64,000 nucleotides of DNA from Caldisericales bacterium (GTDB taxonomy: Bacteria; Caldisericota; Caldisericia; JAAYUI01), in assembly GCA_022707885.1 (NCBI GenBank), contig JAKIZT010000008.1, positions 26,501-90,500 on the forward strand, read 5' to 3'. Of the stretch, positions 53,693-60,693 are shown one piece after another (position 1 is the stretch's first letter; each line of letters starts with the position of its first letter). Position numbers and translations under genes: made by a program. The notes under the pieces are model-generated. The model saw only the letters and a list, made by a program, of their open reading frames with translations. It searched no databases and was not told the origin of the DNA.

Positions 53693-56674
53693 TTAATCCT
53701 GCCAGTAGCCTATGGTGACCTTCTGCGTATCTTTGTCCCAGACAATGTCTGCGCCAAAAACTTCAGATATAAATCTTATTGGAACAAAAGTCCTCTTGTT
53801 TTTTATTTCTGGTGGAACGTCAAGCTGCACTTTCTGGTTCCCAACGAGGCAATAATTTTTCCCTACATAAAGTGTTACCTGCACCTCTCCTCTCGAGATG
53901 TAAATTTCCTCTATGGCTTTGTGTTTTGGGTAAAAATCAACTATACATCCGAAGGCCTCTGAGATAAATCTTGCCGGAACCATTGTTGCACCCTTGTTGA
54001 TGTATGGAGGCCAATCAAGTTTTGATGGTTTGCCATTTATTCTTGCCTCGTAGGAGCCAATCCAGAGCTCAACTGTAAAGCGTTTTCTTTCGCTCATGAC
54101 AACAACAACGCCGACTTCATCGGTTCCGCCATTCGATTCGACAATTATCTTGCCCGTATAGGAAGTGTTCTTCGCCATCCCTTTTGTGTCAACGACAATG
54201 GGTATGTCAATCGGTGCCTTGCTTATATCAAAAACGCCCTGTTTTATTTTGAGCCAGTCGGTCCCTGGGCCTGGTTTTATGGTCCCAGACAGGACACCTG
54301 AACCTAAATTGGAGATCGTTGTTTTTGATTCGTATATCTGGTCCGGTTCACACTGGTTGAAGAATAGCGTTGGTGGATCAACTTTGAGTTGTGGTGGTCT
54401 GGGTTTTATAGTGATGGTTATATCCACCACCTTTGTGCCACCATTGCTTGTTACCAATATCTGGCCCTTGGTTGTTGCTCCATCCTTGAGCTGTTTGGTG
54501 TCTATCTCAACCTTGAAGTTTTTTGGGTCGGTGGTGAGCGAGAAATCTTTTGATGAAAGGATTATCCAATCGCTGTTTGGCTCAAGAGTCCCTTCGAGCG
54601 TCTGGATGCCACCATTTGAGATCGCAAAGGTGCCTGTAAGTTGATCTCCCCAGTTTACATCCGTAAAGATCAGTTCTGTTGGGTAGACAACAAGTCTTGG
54701 CCCCTTCTGTTTTATTTTTATCGTGACCTCGACTTTTGCGGTGCCACCGTTGCTTTCAAAGAACACGTTTGCTTTGTAACTTCTATTGTAATCGAGCATC
54801 AGCGTGTCGGCTGTTGCGATGAGTTTTTTGTGGTTGCCCTCCCATGACTGGTATTCCAGTGATAACCAGGCCATGTCAGTTTTTATGTTGCCTCTCAGGG
54901 TGCCTTCACCAACATTGTCTATGAATATTTCGGCCTCGCTATAAGTGCCTTTCTCGACTGTTCCAAAATCAATTGTTGGTGGTGTAACCTTGATTATTGG
55001 CAAGCCTGTAACTGTGAAGGTGATTATTACCGTCTGTTTCTCACCATTTGTTGCCTCGACCAGTATCGGTATGTTGTAAACCTGCCCCACTGTGAGATTT
55101 TTGGTGTCTATCGTGCAGACAAACTGTTTTGTCTCGGTTGTCAACATGAACTGGTCAGAGGAAAGTTTCATGTATGGAACATTGAATTTAACTGTTCCAA
55201 TAAGTGTCCCCTCACCGCCATTCCAGACATTGAAACTCGTTTTTTCAGTCCTGCCCTTTGGTATCTCGCCAAGATCAATCCTTATTGGATCAACCATGAG
55301 TTTTGGTGGGCCTGATCTCGTGAAGCAGTAAACATTTCCCCTGTCAAAAGTGTAAACATATTTGTCGAAAACAGTGACTCCACCAAGACCAGCTTCATCA
55401 AGCTGGTAACTCCAGAGTTCTCTCCCGCTGTTTATCTCGACGATTTTGAATTTGGCTTTGCAAGATCCGCAATTTGGCGGTGTATCACCCTCATTCAGAT
55501 AGATGTAGTTGTCGGAGGCAGCCATGCAAAGCCTGATCCCTTTTGACATCTTGTATGCCCATTGCTGTGTTGCGTCCCTTTTGTTGTAGGCGTAGACAAC
55601 CCCTTCATCTGCACCGGTTATTATCCAGCCGTTTGAGACAATCGGCGTATGTGCGTAGATATGGCCGTCGCCATATATTGTTGGGTAACTGCGCCATTCT
55701 GTTGAAAGGTTGTCTGGTTTGACTCGTGCAACGAGGCTTTTTGGTTCTTCGACCTCTACATAATAAAATCTTCTCGGGTCTCTCGGATCAACGTATTTTC
55801 TTCTGTAAACTGCAACTGATTGGCCTGAAAGAATTATCTCCTCACCGTCATAAACGGTTAGAATGTCCATCCTCATGTTGCCGTAATCAAGTTTGTCTAC
55901 AACAGTGCCGCTTGAATCATCGACTGCCACGAATACAGCACCCCTGATATAGGCACCCAGCCATCTTCCATCAAAACTGCCAACATGGAGTTTGGAGCAC
56001 GCAATATAGACTTTCCCGCCAATGAGCGATGGCGAGGCTGTTGCTGGTGCATCTGGCAGGCTGGCTTTCCAGACAAAATCGCCAGTATCCTGTTTCATTT
56101 TATAAAGATATCCACCAGAGCTGCTTCCATGGCTCATGGTTCCTACGGCCACATACAGAAATCCATTCTGGAAGGTTGGCGACGACTCGCAGAATGTCCC
56201 ATCAAGCGATACTTTCCAGATGACTTTGCCCTTTAAATCGAAGCAATGGGCAATTATTGATCCGGTACCACTATCTTTAATGCCATCTGAGGATACAGCC
56301 ATAACCTTTTTTGTTCCATCATAAGAGGTGAATATTACTGGAGAGCCAAGAAAAGCACTGTTATCAACACTGTATTTCCATACTACTTCGCCTGTATCAG
56401 GCTTCATGCAGAAGAAATTTCCGGAGCCATCACCTGTGAAAAGCAGTGGTGTATCGTTATCCCAGCATGCAACAATATTGCTGTGCGGCGCAGAGTCAAA
56501 GGGTTTTCTCCACAGGAGTTTCAATGGTGGTGGAAGCTCGACTGACGAATAGGCTGTATGAAAAGCGTCACCATGCATGTGCGTCCAGTCGGGCGTCTTC
56601 TCCTCCTGGGAGCGCCCGTAAACAGGAAATGCAATCATGGTGATAACCAATAACAGTGTATATACCCTGCGCAT
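53693..56674 (-). CDS. Giant secreted PQQ propeller / repeat / stalk protein
   Basis: A 993-residue exported protein. A signal peptide (1-23) is followed by a PQQ-type beta-propeller (about 25-460; GEVVWKYSVDN, DFVWKASLPD, RELWSYQLDE). Then come four beta repeats of about 100 residues (from about 462, 562, 665 and 765), each opening with a motif like VTPPTIDFGTVEKGTYSEAE or VDPIRIDLGEIPKGRTEKTS, an ASPM-SPD-2-Hydin-type sequence. Two stalk repeats end the protein (about 880-990). The layout is a binding head, a rigid spacer and a surface anchor. GAGGTGA precedes ATG 56674. Confidence 0.85.
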   Translation of the reverse strand: MRRVYTLLLVITMIAFPVYGRSQEEKTPDWTHMHGDAFHTAYSSVELPPPLKLLWRKPFDSAPHSNIVACWDNDTPLLFTGDGSGNFFCMKPDTGEVVWKYSVDNSAFLGSPVIFTSYDGTKKVMAVSSDGIKDSGTGSIIAHCFDLKGKVIWKVSLDGTFCESSPTFQNGFLYVAVGTMSHGSSSGGYLYKMKQDTGDFVWKASLPDAPATASPSLIGGKVYIACSKLHVGSFDGRWLGAYIRGAVFVAVDDSSGTVVDKLDYGNMRMDILTVYDGEEIILSGQSVAVYRRKYVDPRDPRRFYYVEVEEPKSLVARVKPDNLSTEWRSYPTIYGDGHIYAHTPIVSNGWIITGADEGVVYAYNKRDATQQWAYKMSKGIRLCMAASDNYIYLNEGDTPPNCGSCKAKFKIVEINSGRELWSYQLDEAGLGGVTVFDKYVYTFDRGNVYCFTRSGPPKLMVDPIRIDLGEIPKGRTEKTSFNVWNGGEGTLIGTVKFNVPYMKLSSDQFMLTTETKQFVCTIDTKNLTVGQVYNIPILVEATNGEKQTVIITFTVTGLPIIKVTPPTIDFGTVEKGTYSEAEIFIDNVGEGTLRGNIKTDMAWLSLEYQSWEGNHKKLIATADTLMLDYNRSYKANVFFESNGGTAKVEVTIKIKQKGPRLVVYPTELIFTDVNWGDQLTGTFAISNGGIQTLEGTLEPNSDWIILSSKDFSLTTDPKNFKVEIDTKQLKDGATTKGQILVTSNGGTKVVDITITIKPRPPQLKVDPPTLFFNQCEPDQIYESKTTISNLGSGVLSGTIKPGPGTDWLKIKQGVFDISKAPIDIPIVVDTKGMAKNTSYTGKIIVESNGGTDEVGVVVVMSERKRFTVELWIGSYEARINGKPSKLDWPPYINKGATMVPARFISEAFGCIVDFYPKHKAIEEIYISRGEVQVTLYVGKNYCLVGNQKVQLDVPPEIKNKRTFVPIRFISEVFGADIVWDKDTQKVTIGYWQD

Positions 56675-56767
56675 TTAATCACCTCTTTGGTAATATTACA
56701 TTTGTTAAGCATTTTCGGTTCATATTCTTGACACATGGATATTTACAACCATAATAATGCTGCCAGT

Positions 56768-56842
56768 GGGTGGTTAGTTCAGAGGTAGAACGCTTCCCTG
56801 ACACGGAAGAGGTCAGTGGTTCAATTCCACTATCACCCACCA
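56768..56842 (+). tRNA. tRNA-Val (anticodon GAC)
   Basis: A 75-nt cloverleaf can be drawn: acceptor GGGTGGT with ATCACCC (one G-T pair), D stem GTTC/GAAC, anticodon stem CTTCC/GGAAG with loop CTGACAC (anticodon GAC, reading GTC/GTT Val codons), variable AGGTC, T stem AGTGG/CCACT with loop TTCAATT, discriminator A and an encoded CCA. All stems pair. The next gene starts 12 nt later. Confidence 0.97.
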
Positions 56843-56853
56843 TTTCAAGATAA

Positions 56854-57828
56854 ATGCCCAGCCTGAAAGACAACCTTAAACGTCTCATATCCAGGCCTGT
56901 TCGTGTCCTTGTAGAGGCCGCCCTTTCATTTAATGATGACAATTCTTTTATTCATGCTTCCTCTGTGTCTTTTTATTTTATCCTTTCAATAATACCGTTT
57001 GTACTTTTTGCCATCTCCTTTGCAGGCAATATCCTCAAGCATGACCCCGCGCTTCTTGAAGCGGTTTACAAAGGTCTTTCGCTTTTTATTGCCAGAACAG
57101 AGGCGCTGGAATGGCTGAAAAATTTTGTTGATACAATCATAAAAAGCAGTGGTACAACAACCATTACTGGTGTTATCTCCTTACTTTTCGTTTCTGTTGG
57201 AATGTTCAGGAGCCTTGAGTATGTGATGAACCACACATTTGGTGTTAGGCCAAGAGGTTATATAAGATCGTATTTGATAGGTATTTCTTTCTCGCTGATA
57301 CTTAATATATTGCTCATACTGGCCGTTATTGCTTCACCGATTCTCAATATTTTGAGCACGGCCAAAGGCTCAACTTTGCATCAGTTTCTAACGAAAATGC
57401 CGTGGATGCTAACGCTGTTTAACTGGATGTCAAATGCTTTTATTTTTGCCCTTATATGTTTTCTTATTTATCTCGTTCTGCCAAACACAAGACAACGTTT
57501 CAGAGATGTCTTCTGGGGCGCTGTAACAGCCGGTCTCTTGTGGAACTTGCTTAAATTGGTTTTCGATCTCTATCAGAGTATTTTTACTGGCTCACAACCT
57601 TTGCTTGGCACTTTTGCCTACGTTCTGGGAGCCATTTTCTGGATGTATCTGTCTACATCAATAATAATATATGGTGCGGAAGTCTGCATGATATTGAGCT
57701 TACGCTCCAAAGGCGTCCCTGCGCCAAGTTTTGCACAGCTTTTCAGCAAGGCAACCAGAAGGATTGGCCTCAGTGTCCCCTGGGTGTCGAAAACAGCGAA
57801 GAAACCTCCCGGGCAAAGCTCCTCTTAG
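56854..57828 (+). CDS. YihY/BrkB-family membrane protein
   Basis: A 324-residue membrane protein with six helices of the YihY (formerly 'RNase BN') family. Conserved blocks: SFYFILSIIPFVLFAIS, GMFRSLEYVMNHTFGVRPRG and the loop VLPNTRQRFRDVFWGAVTAGLLWN, then LGAIFWMYLSTSIIIYGAEV. The family's function is uncertain. The start is 12 nt after the tRNA and has no ribosome-binding site; after tRNA processing the mRNA would be nearly leaderless. The last 59 nt overlap, in the opposite direction, the end of the epimerase gene. Confidence 0.87.
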   Translation: MPSLKDNLKRLISRPVRVLVEAALSFNDDNSFIHASSVSFYFILSIIPFVLFAISFAGNILKHDPALLEAVYKGLSLFIARTEALEWLKNFVDTIIKSSGTTTITGVISLLFVSVGMFRSLEYVMNHTFGVRPRGYIRSYLIGISFSLILNILLILAVIASPILNILSTAKGSTLHQFLTKMPWMLTLFNWMSNAFIFALICFLIYLVLPNTRQRFRDVFWGAVTAGLLWNLLKLVFDLYQSIFTGSQPLLGTFAYVLGAIFWMYLSTSIIIYGAEVCMILSLRSKGVPAPSFAQLFSKATRRIGLSVPWVSKTAKKPPGQSSS

Positions 57829-58717
57829 GGTTGAAGCCCAGCTGCTCCCTTGCCTTTGTCTGGTCATACTCATGAGACAGGCAAAGCAATTTGCATGTAA
57901 ATTTTGAGAATGGAGGTTTTTTCTTTCCCCAAAATATTTGGCAAGCAGAGGCAATGGTGAAAGCCAGGCTTGTTGGTATTTTCAGCCCCTTGTTTTTCAG
58001 CCCCAGAGTTTCGCAGGCAATTTTTACCACTTCATTTGCGGTGATTGGGTCTGGGCCTACAATGTTGAATGCCTGGAATTCGACGCCTTTTTTGGATGAA
58101 GCCAGCAGGCAGGCATCCACGACATCTTCAACATGTACCATGTGCCATATCTGGTTTCCTGTCCCTATCATCCTCAGAGGTGTTTTGAGCACCTTATAGA
58201 TCTTGTCCATGGCGCCATCTTTCATTTCACCATAGATGAGTGTTGGCCTCAGCACGACAACTTCGATTTCGAGTTTTTTCCCTAGCCCGAGCACCACCTC
58301 TTCACCGGCCCTTTTTGTGTCTCCATAGCCAAGGCCGGTTCCAAGATCATCATCTTCTTTTATTGGAGAGTCTTTGCTGTCCAGACCCACTGCCGAGACA
58401 GAACTAATGTGAACATATCTCTTTGCTCCAAGCTTTTTTGCAGCTTCAATGAGTTTTCCCTGGAGTGTGACATTTGTTTCCCAGAGATCTTTTGCAGAAA
58501 GGTGGTCAGAAATGTGGCCAATACAATTGAAGAAAACATCAATGTTTTCGTTGAAATTTTCAAAGGGGACATTTTTGTAATCTTCAAGAAAGGTTTTGCA
58601 TCCTTCTATCTTTTTCTCTCTTCTAACAGGGCAAAAAACCTCATACCCTTCTTTTGCCAGACGTTTTGCAAGGTGTGAACCAAGAAACCCGGTTGCACCA
58701 GTTACGAGTACTTTCAT
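57770..58717 (-). CDS. NAD-dependent epimerase/dehydratase (extended SDR)
   Basis: A 315-residue extended short-chain dehydrogenase. The dinucleotide motif GATGFLG (7-13) and catalytic Tyr131-x3-Lys135 (YGDTK) are intact, with Ser106 (SSVSAVG). It acts on an NDP-sugar, a steroid-like or a small carbonyl substrate; which one is not evident. The 3' end overlaps the YihY gene end by 59 nt on the opposite strand. Last gene of an operon that starts with the NUDIX gene. Confidence 0.85.
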   Translation of the reverse strand: MKVLVTGATGFLGSHLAKRLAKEGYEVFCPVRREKKIEGCKTFLEDYKNVPFENFNENIDVFFNCIGHISDHLSAKDLWETNVTLQGKLIEAAKKLGAKRYVHISSVSAVGLDSKDSPIKEDDDLGTGLGYGDTKRAGEEVVLGLGKKLEIEVVVLRPTLIYGEMKDGAMDKIYKVLKTPLRMIGTGNQIWHMVHVEDVVDACLLASSKKGVEFQAFNIVGPDPITANEVVKIACETLGLKNKGLKIPTSLAFTIASACQIFWGKKKPPFSKFTCKLLCLSHEYDQTKAREQLGFNPKRSFAREVSSLFSTPRGH

Positions 58718-59454
58718 TTTTCAAACACCGCCAGAATTTGGTCTGACTCTTCACCTTTGAATGGGGAGCCGTCGAATTTGCCATATAGGCTGATTGAGCT
58801 GAATTTTGTTCTTGAAGCGTGACGAACCAGGTCTTCTTTTGTCATGGCCATAAGATGCTGTGACATTTCAGACATTTTCCAGGAACCGTTTTTCTCCAGC
58901 ATCACTATTGAGAGTTTGGTGTTTTCACCAACCAGGTCGAATATTTTAAGAAAAATCAGGTTTGGTTCGGGTGTTTCTATTAATTCGTACCTTTCACCAT
59001 TTTTGATCATTTTTCGGTAATTCAACGTCTGGATTACAAGAATTCCGCCAATTTTCAGCACCAATTTTGCATCGGCAAAAAACGAGAGGACCTGTTTTTC
59101 GTCGTCCAGTAACGAAACAACGTTGCCAAGCATGAGTACCGCATCAAAAAGCTTTGCCTTGTGTTTTGTTATATCAAGCATTGACATTGCTTCAAAATCA
59201 ACGTAAGTCCTTGCCTCCTGGGCATTTCTCTTTGCTTTCTGGATCAGGTTGTCGGAAATATCTATTCCATGCATGTCATATCCAAGTTTTGCCAACTCTA
59301 TTGCATGTTTTCCGGTGGCGCAACCCACGTCGAGCACTTTTTTTGCGTTGTGCGATCTCAATATTTTGTGAAGGAACGGGACCTCGGTCGAGAGCCTTCT
59401 GTCCCAGTCAACAAAAAGATCATATCTCTCGCCGATGTTGTTAAATATTGTCAA
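58714..59454 (-). CDS. Class I SAM-dependent methyltransferase
   Basis: A 246-residue methyltransferase. Motif I is KVLDVGCATGKHAIELAKLG (about 39-58), then GIDIS (post-I), and the LFDAVLMLGNVVSLLDD segment. The substrate is unknown. It overlaps the stop of the IMPase gene by 4 nt and the start of the epimerase gene by 4 nt. Confidence 0.85.
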   Translation of the reverse strand: MTIFNNIGERYDLFVDWDRRLSTEVPFLHKILRSHNAKKVLDVGCATGKHAIELAKLGYDMHGIDISDNLIQKAKRNAQEARTYVDFEAMSMLDITKHKAKLFDAVLMLGNVVSLLDDEKQVLSFFADAKLVLKIGGILVIQTLNYRKMIKNGERYELIETPEPNLIFLKIFDLVGENTKLSIVMLEKNGSWKMSEMSQHLMAMTKEDLVRHASRTKFSSISLYGKFDGSPFKGEESDQILAVFEK

Positions 59455-60233
59455 AGCGACGCCTCTATCGTCGAAAGCATTTCCTGGTGAATCAATCCAT
59501 TTGAGGCCACGATATGACTGTTGTAGAGATCAAAGGGTTCGTTGTTGAAACCTGTGACCATTCCGCCAGCTTCCATGACCATGAGGATCCCTGCCGCCAT
59601 ATCCCACGGTTTCAGTTTCAGTTCCCAGTATCCATCGAGCCTTCCAGCCGCGACATAACAGAGATCAAGTGCCGCTGAACCAAGTCTTCTGACGGCATGC
59701 GTATTAAGCAGAAATGCAATGAAATGGTTTACATTGTTGTCTTTAAGGTCCCTTGCCTTGTCATAGGGGAACCCTGTTGCAAGCATGGAAACCTGAAGGC
59801 TGCTTCTTTTTGAAACGTAGATACTCTTGTCATTGAGGCATGCGCCTTCGCCCCTTTTAGCTTCAAACAGTTCCCTCCTGTTGGGGTCATATATGACCCC
59901 AATCATGGGTTCGCCATCTTTGTATGCCGCAATTGAAACGCAGTAAACAGGCATTCCATGTGCGTAATTTGTTGTTCCATCCAGTGGGTCAATTATCCAT
60001 TGCCATTCTGATTTCCCCTGTTTGCTAAATGCCTCTTCCGACAGGATGGAATCCTCAGGAAAGTTTGATTCTATGGTGTTTGTTATGAGAGTTTGTGACC
60101 TGTAATCGGCCTCTGTTACAAGGTCGCATGTGGAGGATTTGGTGCGTGTTTTCAGATCACAGAATCTCATGTCCAGGAGCAGTGTGCCTACATCAAGTGC
60201 TAGTTCAGAAGCGATTTTGAACCTTTGTTGCAT
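59451..60233 (-). CDS. Inositol monophosphatase family protein
   Basis: A 260-residue Mg2+-dependent phosphatase fold. Metal ligands are Glu66 and Glu67 (LSEEAF), Asp82 and Asp85 in WIIDPLDGTTNYAHG, and Asp211 in PWDMAAG. The natural substrate may be inositol-1-phosphate, fructose-1,6-bisphosphate, NADP or PAP; the sequence does not decide. ATG 60233 is preferred over GTG 60245; the overlap with the NUDIX gene is 29 nt. Neighbours on both sides overlap, so this is one transcript. Confidence 0.88.
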   Translation of the reverse strand: MQQRFKIASELALDVGTLLLDMRFCDLKTRTKSSTCDLVTEADYRSQTLITNTIESNFPEDSILSEEAFSKQGKSEWQWIIDPLDGTTNYAHGMPVYCVSIAAYKDGEPMIGVIYDPNRRELFEAKRGEGACLNDKSIYVSKRSSLQVSMLATGFPYDKARDLKDNNVNHFIAFLLNTHAVRRLGSAALDLCYVAAGRLDGYWELKLKPWDMAAGILMVMEAGGMVTGFNNEPFDLYNSHIVASNGLIHQEMLSTIEASL

Positions 60234-60657
60234 CAGGTATGGCACCTTCTTTTGCCAAACGCCTGTATTCGAACCAGGCCGAGCGAAGAATTTTTTTGTC
60301 CTGCGGGAACGTCAAAAGCCTTATTGCTTTTGCTGGTGGAACAACCAGATAATATGAGAAGAATGCCTCTGTCTTTACTTTTCTTGATTTTGCAAGCATC
60401 AGAAAATACTTGACTGATTTATCAATTACGTTGCTCTCATCAATCTTGAATTGATAGTGTGTGTCGCCAATGGGTGTTATTGGGTCGGCTTGCAAATGGG
60501 TTTCTTCGAACACTTCCCTTATTGCAGCTTGCTCGTGTGTTTCGCCTTCCTCAAGGTGACCCTTTGGCAATATCCAATTTTTATTGCTTTTTCTTTGCAG
60601 GATGACGACTTTCCCTTCCAGGAACACAACTCCTCCTGCCGATTCTTCATGAGTCAT
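60205..60657 (-). CDS. NUDIX hydrolase
   Basis: A 150-residue NUDIX protein. The box GHLEEGETHEQAAIREVFEE is at about 33-52; the final Gly of the motif is replaced by His54 (REVFEETH), but the REVxEE metal/catalytic core is intact. The start is taken as ATG 60657 because a -35/-10 pair (TTGAAT, 17 bp, TAATAT) places the transcription start at that ATG. Two in-frame starts farther upstream (60666, 60675) have no ribosome-binding site. First gene of the operon that continues to the epimerase. Confidence 0.85.
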   Translation of the reverse strand: MTHEESAGGVVFLEGKVVILQRKSNKNWILPKGHLEEGETHEQAAIREVFEETHLQADPITPIGDTHYQFKIDESNVIDKSVKYFLMLAKSRKVKTEAFFSYYLVVPPAKAIRLLTFPQDKKILRSAWFEYRRLAKEGAIPDATKVQNRF

Positions 60658-60664
60658 GGGAACC

Positions 60665-60693
60665 ATATTATCCAATTAGGAGGAGTTATTCAA
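60665..60693 (-). promoter_or_regulatory. Promoter of the NUDIX operon, leaderless layout
   Basis: On the minus strand TTGAAT (60688-60693), a 17-bp spacer and TAATAT (60665-60670), ending 7 nt before ATG 60657. The -35 lies in the last codons of the histidine kinase gene. Confidence 0.6.
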
